Source: an uncultured Lachnospiraceae bacterium
GTDB taxonomy: Bacteria; Bacillota; Clostridia; Lachnospirales; Lachnospiraceae
NCBI GenBank assembly: GCA_910577065.1
Contig: CAJTLD010000110.1
Coordinates: 1,247 to 8,703, forward strand
Length of the DNA stretch: 7,457 nucleotides
Reading direction: 5' to 3'
The translations under genes were made by a program, and so were the position numbers. Below the pieces are notes generated by a model that was not told the origin of the DNA, searched no databases, and saw only the letters and a program-made list of their open reading frames with translations. Shown piece after piece: positions 1 through 7,146 of this stretch (positions within the stretch are counted from its first letter, which is position 1; every line of letters starts with the position of its first letter).

Positions 1-823
1 CCGTTTTTTCCCCTGCCCACTGCAGAAGTTCAAGCCGGCGCTTCATTGGCATAACCCTTCCTGTCGGAAAGTGGTGGGACGGCATGGTATAGATAATATC
101 CGGCATAAGCCGCCGGATTTCCTCCATCCGGATTCCGCCCGAATCCGCGGAAAGCCCGGCCACCGTATACCCCGCATTAGCAAGCGTCCGATAAGCTTTC
201 CAATAAGTCGGGTTTTCCATTGCAACCGTTTTGCCGGGACCGATGATCTGCGCTAAAAGCAGCAAAAGATATTCGTTCCCCGCCCCTACAACCATCTGCT
301 CCGGACGGCAGTTTACCCCTCTTGCATGATACAGATACCGACACAGCGCTTCCCTCAGTTCCCACTCCCCGGCAGCCTCCCCGGCGGTCAGAAGCGTTTT
401 ATCATTTTCCGCCAGCACTTCCCGGTAAATCCTGCGCCAGGTGGCAAAGGGAAATGCGCCGGGCTCGTTGGCGTCCGGAGAAAAAACAATCCGGCAGCCC
501 GTATCCCCTGTCTTGCGCTTTGCCTGCGGCTTTTCCATGGAAATTTTGGAAAGCGGCCCGTTTTGGCACAATCCGGAAATATCGCAGGCATAATAGCCCC
601 GGCAGGGCTTCGCTTCAATATATCCTTCCGATAAAAGCTGCCCGTAAGCCAGTTCCACCGTGGTTCTTGAAACCTGCAGATGGGCGGATAAAAAACGAGT
701 AGACGGTAATTTTTCCCCACAGGAAATTTTACCGTCTGCAATATGGGTGCGTATATAAATATAAATCTGTTCATACAGCGGTTTCCTTGAATTGCCGTCC
801 AAAGGTATCATCAATTCAAGCAT
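1..823 (-). CDS. MocR/PdxR-type GntR-aminotransferase regulator (3' end beyond window)
   Basis: Partial gene: 274 residues are present and the C-terminal part runs off the window at base 1. I translated this frame directly and it is open throughout. Residues 1-80 form a GntR winged helix-turn-helix, with the recognisable run KLPSTRFLSAHLQVSRTTVE (38-57) followed by LLSEGYIEAKPCRGYY. After a short linker, residues 112-274 match the start of an aminotransferase class I (fold type I) domain: FPFATWRRIYREVL, a GAGNEYLLLLLAQ segment near 180-192, ENPTYW near 203-208, and MPSHHFPTG near 247-255, the counterpart of the TPSHQ-P-G signature of MocR proteins. The PLP-binding lysine would lie downstream and cannot be checked. 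MocR proteins are PLP- or amino-acid-responsive transcription factors; PdxR controls PLP synthesis and GabR controls GABA use. The target here is unknown. It begins 15 nt after the DUF2225 stop, so it is probably cotranscribed rather than divergent from a target. Confidence 0.9.
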   Translation of the reverse strand, partial: MLELMIPLDGNSRKPLYEQIYIYIRTHIADGKISCGEKLPSTRFLSAHLQVSRTTVELAYGQLLSEGYIEAKPCRGYYACDISGLCQNGPLSKISMEKPQAKRKTGDTGCRIVFSPDANEPGAFPFATWRRIYREVLAENDKTLLTAGEAAGEWELREALCRYLYHARGVNCRPEQMVVGAGNEYLLLLLAQIIGPGKTVAMENPTYWKAYRTLANAGYTVAGLSADSGGIRMEEIRRLMPDIIYTMPSHHFPTGRVMPMKRRLELLQWAGEKT

Positions 824-831
824 TGCCGTTT

Positions 832-840
832 CCCCGCCTT
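832..840 (-). promoter_or_regulatory. Ribosome binding site of the MocR-like gene
   Basis: AAGGCGGGG lies 8 nt before the ATG at 823 and overlaps the last two bases of the preceding stop codon. It supports ATG 823 over the in-frame ATG four codons later (811), which has no purine-rich sequence before it. The overlap with the stop codon suggests translational coupling to the DUF2225 gene. Confidence 0.55.
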
Positions 841-1591
841 AGCCTGCCTGTTTTTGTTCCGCTTCTTTTTTGATGGCGGCCACAATGATTTCTTTGAGAT
901 CCAGAGCCTTGTCCTTAATCCGCCGGCTCGCGGTTTTGGAACTTAAAATATTGCTTAAGGACTTCGATGCAAAGGAATATTCTTTGAAGTGGAAGGCCAT
1001 ACACGCCAAAAGGTAATCCATCGTCAGCGAGTCCATGCCGCAGATAGGAAATTCTTCGGATGAAATCGCTTTCTGGAAGCCGTCGTACGCTTCTTTATAG
1101 TACGTCTTGGAACGCTCTTCATACATGGCCTTTTCCATCTGGCTTTCTTCCGCATAGGAACGGTACAGCCAGGAAAGTTTTAAGTAAGTATAAGCGATCT
1201 CGCTTGTTTTTGCGTTTTTTACCTGAGAACATTTCAGCGCCTGTTCATACCGCGCAATCGCCCTCCCATAACCAAACGTTTCCGGCTCTTCTTCCGTAGG
1301 CGGCGTAAACGTCATACAGATTTGCTCTAGTATCTGGCTAATCTGCAGTTTGCTTAAAGGGCCGAAATAGTTGCTCATTGCCGTATAACCGCAGAATGGG
1401 CAGGAATCGACGTCATATTTTAAAGTATCGATGTCCTGAAACCGGGGACGCAGGTCGAAATCAGGCTGTAACCGCCTTAATTTTGCGCTTCTTACCCGTT
1501 TTGTCGGAAATTCTTCCCGGCAGACAGCGCAGTTTATTTTCTTGGGAAATAAAAATGCGGCTTCCTTCTGTAATGCTTCCTTGTTTTCCAT
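839..1591 (-). CDS. DUF2225 family zinc-ribbon and TPR-like protein
   Basis: A 250-residue soluble protein without signal peptide or membrane segment. The N-terminal part carries two cysteine pairs, C21-x2-C24 (INCAVCREEF) and C64-x2-C67 (SCPFCGYTA), about 40 residues apart. Between them lie a VRSAKLR motif and a DFDLRPRFQDIDTLKYDVDS segment. This layout is what I recognise as DUF2225 (Pfam PF09986), a family found mainly in Firmicutes and of unknown function. The four cysteines probably bind one zinc ion as a split zinc ribbon. Residues about 107-245 are helical and rich in Ala, Tyr, Leu and Lys (for example ARYEQALK, AYTYLKLSWLYRS, YYKEAYDGFQKAI, YLLACMAFHFKEYSFASKSLS), which fits tetratricopeptide-like repeats and a protein-binding role. 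Start ATG 1591 is preceded at 7 nt by a near-consensus AGGAGGT (1599-1605). It follows glnS by 20 nt and is probably cotranscribed with it. The function is not known and I do not assign one. Confidence 0.88.
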   Translation of the reverse strand: MENKEALQKEAAFLFPKKINCAVCREEFPTKRVRSAKLRRLQPDFDLRPRFQDIDTLKYDVDSCPFCGYTAMSNYFGPLSKLQISQILEQICMTFTPPTEEEPETFGYGRAIARYEQALKCSQVKNAKTSEIAYTYLKLSWLYRSYAEESQMEKAMYEERSKTYYKEAYDGFQKAISSEEFPICGMDSLTMDYLLACMAFHFKEYSFASKSLSNILSSKTASRRIKDKALDLKEIIVAAIKKEAEQKQAG

Positions 1592-1611
1592 GTGGGATAC
1601 CTCCTGTCATT

Positions 1612-3291
1612 TTATCGGTCTGTCGCATTCGCCGGCAGCGAATAGGAACTTTTAAGGGAAACAATCCGGTTAAACACCAGATGATCGTTTGTTGTGTCTT
1701 TTGCGTCTACGCAGAAATATCCCTGACGTACAAACTGAAAACTGTCATAGGCTTTGGCGTCCGCCGCATACGGTTCTATATAACAGTTTTTGCGGATCTG
1801 CAGCGAATTGGGATTTAAATTCAAGCTTCCGTCTTCGTTGTAAACGCCCAGTTCTTCGTCCACGATATTTTCATAAAGGCGTACTTCCACCTGTTTTGCG
1901 TAAGGAGCCGGCACCCAGTGGATCGTCCCCTTGACCTTCCTGCCGTCCGGGCTGTTTCCGCCTTTGCTGGCAGGATCATACGTGCAGTGAATTTCCGTCA
2001 CCCTGCCGTTTTCGTCCTTTGTATAGCTGTTGCAGGTTACGAAATAAGCCTGCATCAAGCGTACTTCATTCCCCGGGAACATACGGAAATATTTCCTGGG
2101 CGGTTCTTCCATAAAATCCTCCCTGTCAATATAAAGTTCCCTGCAAAACGTCACCGTGTGAGTTCCAAGTTCTTTATTTTCCATGTTGTTGACGACCGTA
2201 AGCTCCTCTGACTGGCCTTCGGGATAATTGTCGATAATCACTTTTATCGGATCAAGTACCGCCATAATACGCGTTTTCTTTAGTTTTAAATCCTCGCGGA
2301 TACAATATTCCAGCATTGCATAATCTACGGAACTGTTGCTTTTTGAAACGCCGCAGAGTTCCACAAACCTGCGGATGGACTCCGGCGTAAAGCCTCTTCT
2401 CTTTAGGGCCGCAATGGATACCAGACGCGGATCGTCCCAGCCGTCTACGATTTTTTCTTCTACCAGCCGTTTGATATAACGCTTTCCAGTTACCACGTTT
2501 GTAAGGTATAATTTTGCAAACTCGATCTGTTTGGGCGGATGTTCATATCCCACTTCGCGCACGACCCAGTCATAGAGCGGCCTGTGATCTTCAAATTCAA
2601 GCGTACAGATGGAATGGGTAATTCCCTCCACGGCATCCTCAATCGGATGTGCAAAATCGTACATCGGGTAGATGCACCATTTGTCTTTGGTGTTGTGATG
2701 ATGCATATGGGCCACGCGGTAAATGACCGGATCCCGCATGTTGATATTCGGGGAAGCCATATCGATTCTGGCGCGGAGTACTTTTTCACCGTCTGCAAAT
2801 TTTCCTTCCCGCATTTGTTCAAATAACGCTAAATTTTCTTCTACGCTGCGTCCTGAAGATGGGTCTTCCCTGCCCGGTTCCGTCAGTGTGCCGCGGTATG
2901 CGCGGATTTCCTCTGCGCTTAAATCCGAAACGTATGCTTTTTGTTTTTTGATCAGCTTTACCGCAGCTTCGTACATATGATCAAAATAATCCGATGCAAA
3001 ATACAGGCGGTCTTCCCAGTCGGCCCCAAGCCATTTGACGTCTTCTTTGATGGATTCCACGTATTCGATCTTTTCTTTGGTAGGGTTTGTATCGTCAAAA
3101 CGCAGGTTGAACAGCCCTCCGTATTCTTTTGCAAGCCCGGCGTTTAAAAGTATGGACTTTGCATGCCCGATATGTAAATAACCGTTTGGCTCCGGCGGAA
3201 ACCGGGTGCATACGGTAGCGCAATTTCCTTCCGCCAGATCTTTGTCGATAATCTGTTCTATAAAATTTTTGGTTTCTGTTGCCTGTTCCAT
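1612..3291 (-). CDS. glnS: Glutaminyl-tRNA synthetase (GlnRS)
   Basis: Cytoplasmic class I aminoacyl-tRNA synthetase that charges tRNA-Gln with glutamine using ATP. Its 559 residues are close to the usual bacterial GlnRS length (about 550). The HIGH motif is intact in PPEPNGYLHIGHAKSI (32-47), followed by LRFDDTNP (63-70), which contributes to tRNA acceptor-end and amino acid recognition. Further family blocks are CIYPMYDFAHPIEDA (206-220), THSICTLEFEDHRPLYDW (225-242), and GWDDPRL...LKRRGFTPESIR (284-307). The C-terminal anticodon-binding beta-barrel region runs from about 340 to 545. The sequence is of the GlnRS rather than GluRS branch. The KMSKS loop is unusual: VVTGKR at 266-271 in place of VMSKR, keeping only the last lysine. 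Start ATG 3291 has GAGGAAAGGA ending 5 nt upstream (3297-3306). It lies 28 nt after the kinase stop. Many Firmicutes lack GlnRS and make Gln-tRNA through GatCAB, so its presence marks a lineage that has gained glnS. Confidence 0.97.
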   Translation of the reverse strand: MEQATETKNFIEQIIDKDLAEGNCATVCTRFPPEPNGYLHIGHAKSILLNAGLAKEYGGLFNLRFDDTNPTKEKIEYVESIKEDVKWLGADWEDRLYFASDYFDHMYEAAVKLIKKQKAYVSDLSAEEIRAYRGTLTEPGREDPSSGRSVEENLALFEQMREGKFADGEKVLRARIDMASPNINMRDPVIYRVAHMHHHNTKDKWCIYPMYDFAHPIEDAVEGITHSICTLEFEDHRPLYDWVVREVGYEHPPKQIEFAKLYLTNVVTGKRYIKRLVEEKIVDGWDDPRLVSIAALKRRGFTPESIRRFVELCGVSKSNSSVDYAMLEYCIREDLKLKKTRIMAVLDPIKVIIDNYPEGQSEELTVVNNMENKELGTHTVTFCRELYIDREDFMEEPPRKYFRMFPGNEVRLMQAYFVTCNSYTKDENGRVTEIHCTYDPASKGGNSPDGRKVKGTIHWVPAPYAKQVEVRLYENIVDEELGVYNEDGSLNLNPNSLQIRKNCYIEPYAADAKAYDSFQFVRQGYFCVDAKDTTNDHLVFNRIVSLKSSYSLPANATDR

Positions 3292-3319
3292 TTGATTCCT
3301 TTCCTCTCCCTCTTTTAAA

Positions 3320-5896
3320 TTATTTACTGCGATCCATAAACCGTTTCAGCTGGCTGGATACATCCCGCAAATCAATGGGCTTGGCCACATGGGCGTTCAT
3401 TCCGCAGTCTAAACATTTTTGGATATCCTCCGCAAAGGCGTCTGCCGTCATGGCAATAATCGGAATAGACGCGTCGTTCCGATCCATGGCGCGGATTTCC
3501 TCTGTCGCCTGGTAGCCGTTTTTGATCGGCATCCGGATATCCATTAATATAGCGTCATAGTAACCTTCTGCAGACTGTTTGAACTTATCAACGCATATCT
3601 GCCCGTTTTCCGCCCAGTCTAATGAAAGCCCTAAGCCAGAAAGCAGCTCATGCGCAATTTCCCAGTTTAAGTCGTTGTCTTCCGCCAATAAAACGCGCTT
3701 TCCGGTAAAGTCCGGCTCTTCCATCCCCGGAGCGCTTTCCGGGACAGCGTCCCCGCAGGCGTCAATAAATGACCGTAACCCATAAAATAGTGTGGATTTA
3801 AACAGGGGTTTGGATATAAACCCGGTAATACCGGCTTCTTTTGCGTCATTCTCAATTTCGCTCCAGTCATAAGCGGATATAATTAAAATCGGGACGTCGT
3901 CGCCGTAAATATGGCGGATTTCACGGGCAGCCGTAATGCCGTCCATACCCGGCAGCTTCCAGTCCAGCAAAATAATCTGGTAATCGTCGTGCTTCTTGTG
4001 CCGCTCTTCTACTTTTTTAATTGCCGTTTCAGCGTCCAGGCACCAATCCGGTTTGATTCCCAAAGATTTCAGAGAATAGATAACGCTCTCGCAAAGCTGC
4101 TCGTCGTCGTCCACAACAAGCATACGCCAGTCCGGAAGCACCATATCCGCTTCCTGGATTTCCGCTTTTGCCAAATCCAGCGTCACATGAAATTCGCTGC
4201 CTTTGCCGAGTTCGCTTTCCACTTCAATTGTGCCGCCCATCGTATCTACGATATACTTGGTAATCGCCATGCCAAGCCCCGTGCCTTCGGTTTTCTGCAC
4301 GCGCGCAGTATCTTCGCGGCTGAACGAATCAAATATCTTCTTTTGATATTCTTCGGACATGCCGATTCCGGTGTCTTTTACCAGAAGATGCGTCCGTATA
4401 TAATGCTCTCCCTTCGGGCATTCCTCTTCGTAGAGCGAAACATGGATAGAGCCTTCTTCCGGCGTAAATTTGATTGCGTTTCCCAGAAGATTGATTAAAA
4501 TCTGGTTCAGGCGGACGCCGTCGCAGCAGACATTTTCCGTGGAAATATCGTGTATGGATATCTGGAACTTCTGATGTTTGGCTTTGATCTGCGGCTGGAC
4601 GATATTTACGATGTTGTCCATAATTTCACGCAGGGAAACCTGATCCATATTTAGAACCATTTTTCCGCTCTCGATTTTGGACATATCCAGTACGTCGTTA
4701 ATCAGGCCAAGCAGGTGCTTGCCGGAGAGCGTAATCTTGCGCAGGCAGTTTTTGACCTGCTCTTTGTTGTCAATGTTGACCGTGGCAATCGTAGTCATGC
4801 CCACAATCGCATTCATCGGCGTGCGGATATCATGGCTCATATTGGATAAAAATTCGCTTTTGGCATTGTTGGCATGTTCCGCTTCTTTTCTGGCCTCCTC
4901 AAGCACAAGCATTTGTTTGCCCAGCATTTTGATGTACTGGTAAAACAGCAGGCCAAGCGCCGCCATAGAAATAATACAAGCGGCATAAACGACATAAATC
5001 CACTGGCGTCCCATGGCCGAAACGACGTGGTCAAGCGAATCAAACGGCAGTATCATCACAAGATACCACTCGGAATAAGGAAGCCTGGTACAGTAAATCT
5101 GCCAGCGGGAATGTTTGCCTTGATCTAAAATAACGGAATAATCTTCATTTTCCGCCATCGCTTTTGTCATGGCATCCACATACTGGTTCGCATGCCCATC
5201 GTTTGATTCGTTATAAAAATCATAAATCCGTTCAAAAAAACTTTCCTGGTTAAAATCATCCCCGCGTACAACGTAGCTGCCGTTCCTGCGGATAATGTAA
5301 GAATTGGTCAGGCTGTTGTCGTTGGTATCAAGGAAAAGCAGCCTGCTCATATAATCCACGGAAAATCCGCCCACCAAAGCTGCGCCGTAGGAGCCGTCTT
5401 TCATCTGGTATGCGCACGGTACGCCTAACAGGATGACTTTTTGATTCTTGGAATCAGTTCCTACCGCTACTTTTCTTTCTCCGTCTAATATACTCTTCTG
5501 GAACGGCTGCGGATCTGTAACCGTCAGCGGATCGCCGTAAATCATTTCAAATTCGCCTTCCGGAGAGTAAATAGCCAGGTCTTCAAAGTCTCTGGCCTTT
5601 GCATTGTATGCAAGGCTGGCAGACAATTCTTCATTATCCGCGCTGTCCGGCTGGATCGTACGGGTAAGCGCTTCTGCCTGGGAAAGACGCGTTTCAATTG
5701 TCACCTCATAATGCATGGTAAGCTGCTCTATCATACTGGCCATATAAATTTTGCCAACATCTTCAATAGCCTGGGTACTTTTCTGGTTTAAAAAATAACC
5801 CACAAATAAATAAATACAAAAAATAAGGACAAATACTCCAATCAGGCTGTATAACAAGAAGCGCGGCAGTTTTACTTTATCTATCCCGTCTTTCAT
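3320..5896 (-). CDS. Membrane Cache-type hybrid sensor histidine kinase with two receiver domains
   Basis: An 858-residue inner-membrane signalling protein. A short cytoplasmic N-terminus leads to membrane helix 1 (about 13-36). An outside sensor region (about 37-297) follows; features such as GEFEMIYGDP, VPCAYQMKDGSYGAALVGGFS and SEWYLVMILPFDSLDHVV resemble a double Cache domain, a common small-ligand sensor fold. Membrane helix 2 is at about 299-320, followed by a short coiled coil (328-345). The HisKA domain has the phosphorylated H355 in SHDIRTPMNAI. The HATPase domain shows the N box (N473), G1 DTGIGM (508-513) and G2 GTGLGM (538-543). Receiver 1 (592-710) has acidic D596/D597, phospho-acceptor D645 in LLDWKLPGMDG, S674 and K696. 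Receiver 2 (733-855) has E739/D740, D786 in LMDIRMP, T817 and K839. All catalytic residues are present, so kinase and both receivers should be active. There is no HPt or DNA-binding domain, so the output partner must be encoded elsewhere. Ligand unknown. Confidence 0.95.
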   Translation of the reverse strand: MKDGIDKVKLPRFLLYSLIGVFVLIFCIYLFVGYFLNQKSTQAIEDVGKIYMASMIEQLTMHYEVTIETRLSQAEALTRTIQPDSADNEELSASLAYNAKARDFEDLAIYSPEGEFEMIYGDPLTVTDPQPFQKSILDGERKVAVGTDSKNQKVILLGVPCAYQMKDGSYGAALVGGFSVDYMSRLLFLDTNDNSLTNSYIIRRNGSYVVRGDDFNQESFFERIYDFYNESNDGHANQYVDAMTKAMAENEDYSVILDQGKHSRWQIYCTRLPYSEWYLVMILPFDSLDHVVSAMGRQWIYVVYAACIISMAALGLLFYQYIKMLGKQMLVLEEARKEAEHANNAKSEFLSNMSHDIRTPMNAIVGMTTIATVNIDNKEQVKNCLRKITLSGKHLLGLINDVLDMSKIESGKMVLNMDQVSLREIMDNIVNIVQPQIKAKHQKFQISIHDISTENVCCDGVRLNQILINLLGNAIKFTPEEGSIHVSLYEEECPKGEHYIRTHLLVKDTGIGMSEEYQKKIFDSFSREDTARVQKTEGTGLGMAITKYIVDTMGGTIEVESELGKGSEFHVTLDLAKAEIQEADMVLPDWRMLVVDDDEQLCESVIYSLKSLGIKPDWCLDAETAIKKVEERHKKHDDYQIILLDWKLPGMDGITAAREIRHIYGDDVPILIISAYDWSEIENDAKEAGITGFISKPLFKSTLFYGLRSFIDACGDAVPESAPGMEEPDFTGKRVLLAEDNDLNWEIAHELLSGLGLSLDWAENGQICVDKFKQSAEGYYDAILMDIRMPIKNGYQATEEIRAMDRNDASIPIIAMTADAFAEDIQKCLDCGMNAHVAKPIDLRDVSSQLKRFMDRSK

Positions 5897-5904
5897 CCTT
5901 CCAT

Positions 5905-5910
5905 CCCTTT
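5905..5910 (-). promoter_or_regulatory. Ribosome binding site of the hybrid kinase
   Basis: AAAGGG lies 8 nt before the kinase ATG at 5896. A second purine run, GGAAGG (5897-5902), touches the ATG directly and is too close to serve. The 48-nt gap upstream holds no hairpin plus T-run. Confidence 0.55.
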
Positions 5911-5944
5911 CTTATGCTGCGTGCTTTTTGCGGACTGCTTTTGA

Positions 5945-7132
5945 TTATAACAGATTATATCCGGTGCGGCAAGACAGACTTTTTATGATTTGGCTTACGC
6001 GATTTGCCCAGGTATGCCGCTCTGCGGCTTTTTGATATGCCCTCTGTGTTATGGCTTCTATGCGTTCCGGCTGTTTTTGCAGTGACGAAACGGCCTCGGC
6101 CAGCGTGTGCGGCTTAGCGCTGTCGTAGAGTACAGCCTCCTCTTTATCCAGAAGGATCTTCTGGGAAAAGCCGCTTTTTTCCGTAAGGCAGAGGGTCCGG
6201 TTGATCATAGCGGAATAAACGCGGTCGTGCATGCCCCCGCAAAATCCGGGCGTGACGTTTAGAAGCATTTTGGCGTTCGCTATCATCTGGACCGAAGCGG
6301 CAAACCCAATTCCCTGCCGTATCTGCACGTGCGGGCCTTCCAGCCCTTTTGCAAGCTCCCAGCCCTGCCCTATAATGGTAAAAGAGACCCCGGCTTTTGC
6401 CGCGGCGGATACGGCGTCTTTGCGTCTTTTATTGCGCAGGTATTTATCCGCAAGGTAATCGGCGTTCATTTTCCGGATAAACTGCTCCGGGCTAATTTCC
6501 TGCTTTTGATCCTTTAAATAACGCATAAGGGCTTCTTCCTGCGTTAATTCGTGATCCGCCCCCATCATATCAATGAGCGCCGCAATTTCCCGTCTCTGCC
6601 CGTCCGGGTAATCCGACAGTTCCAGGTACAGGTTTTCTTCCGGCTCGTAAGTACCCAAAAAAAGAAGCTCCAGCCGTTTCTGGCAAAAACTTCTTTCCAT
6701 ATCCGCTTTCATTGCCCCTAACGGCAGATACAAAACCTGTCCGATATGCGGATAGTATTTTCTGACATAGCTTTGGTGGCAGGTATCGATACAGATCACG
6801 GAATATCCGGGGAAACTGTTCTTAATCCCTATGTGGTGATAAAGCGGATGGTCGACAAGATAATTGTAAAACGGGACGCCAAGCGCCGTAAGGTACGGCG
6901 TCCCGTCTTCAAGTTCAAGCCGCGGCAGCAGGGAATTGAAGTCAAATCCCGCCAAAAATTGTTCACGGCGCTTTAAAATTGCTTCTAGTTTTTCTTCCAT
7001 ACAGGCGGATAAATCGCAGATTTCTACCGGATAACCGGCCTGTTCAAACGCGTCCGCCATGCATTCCATAAAATACCGGTTGGATTCGTAGCACAAATCC
7101 CTGGATTCAAATAGTAAAATGGTATCTCCCAT
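5945..7132 (-). CDS. CgeB/DUF3880-like GT-B glycosyltransferase
   Basis: A 395-residue soluble protein without membrane segments. The C-terminal third resembles the glycosyl transferases group 1 domain seen in CgeB/YkvP-type spore and surface glycosyltransferases: FTIIGQGWE (251-259), a VQMIANAKMLLNVTPGF segment (281-297), HDRVYSAMINRTLCLTEKSGF (302-322), then LAEAVSSL and a closing helix with WANRVSQIIKSL (375-386). In GT-B enzymes this half binds the sugar nucleotide. The N-terminal half begins with an alternating hydrophobic strand (MGDTILLFESRDL) and includes GYSVICIDTCHQSYVRKYYP (109-128) and QVLYLPLGA, typical of the acceptor-side domain in the DUF3880-like group. Donor and acceptor cannot be read from sequence; relatives act on spore-coat, surface or flagellar glycans. 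I chose ATG 7132 because it sits 14 nt after the upstream stop with a GGGG ribosome site. The ATG 90 bases further upstream would add 30 unconserved-looking residues and overlap the preceding gene. The kinase follows by 48 nt. Confidence 0.75.
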   Translation of the reverse strand: MGDTILLFESRDLCYESNRYFMECMADAFEQAGYPVEICDLSACMEEKLEAILKRREQFLAGFDFNSLLPRLELEDGTPYLTALGVPFYNYLVDHPLYHHIGIKNSFPGYSVICIDTCHQSYVRKYYPHIGQVLYLPLGAMKADMERSFCQKRLELLFLGTYEPEENLYLELSDYPDGQRREIAALIDMMGADHELTQEEALMRYLKDQKQEISPEQFIRKMNADYLADKYLRNKRRKDAVSAAAKAGVSFTIIGQGWELAKGLEGPHVQIRQGIGFAASVQMIANAKMLLNVTPGFCGGMHDRVYSAMINRTLCLTEKSGFSQKILLDKEEAVLYDSAKPHTLAEAVSSLQKQPERIEAITQRAYQKAAERHTWANRVSQIIKSLSCRTGYNLL

Positions 7133-7138
7133 GGATAT

Positions 7139-7146
7139 ATCCCCGT
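7139..7146 (-). promoter_or_regulatory. Ribosome binding site deciding the glycosyltransferase start
   Basis: ACGGGGAT stands just after the upstream stop codon, with GGGG 8 nt before ATG 7132. It favours this start over the in-frame ATG at 7222. The site overlaps a 10-base perfect palindrome, GGATATATCC (7133-7142), too short to form a stable hairpin. Confidence 0.5.

Noticed and set aside
322..774. Open frames of 102-128 codons on both strands
   Set aside because: They are alternative frames of the MocR-like gene, whose own frame translates into clear winged-helix and aminotransferase motifs across the same bases.
1378..1818. A 146-codon plus-strand frame
   Set aside because: It is antisense across the DUF2225 start and the glnS end, both of which have strong family motifs; its translation is low in recognisable structure.
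3911..4498. A 195-codon open frame on the plus strand
   Set aside because: It lies wholly antisense to the HisKA, HATPase and receiver regions of the kinase. Its translation shows no domain character and it has no convincing ribosome site.
5897..5944. A terminator in the largest gap; the two AAAAGCA copies there
   Set aside because: The gap contains a short direct repeat (AAAAGCA twice), not an inverted repeat, and has no T-run in the transcribed direction.
7133..7142. GGATATATCC palindrome as a possible operator
   Set aside because: It is only 10 bases, sits inside the ribosome-site region between two closely packed genes, and no second copy was noticed; chance is sufficient.
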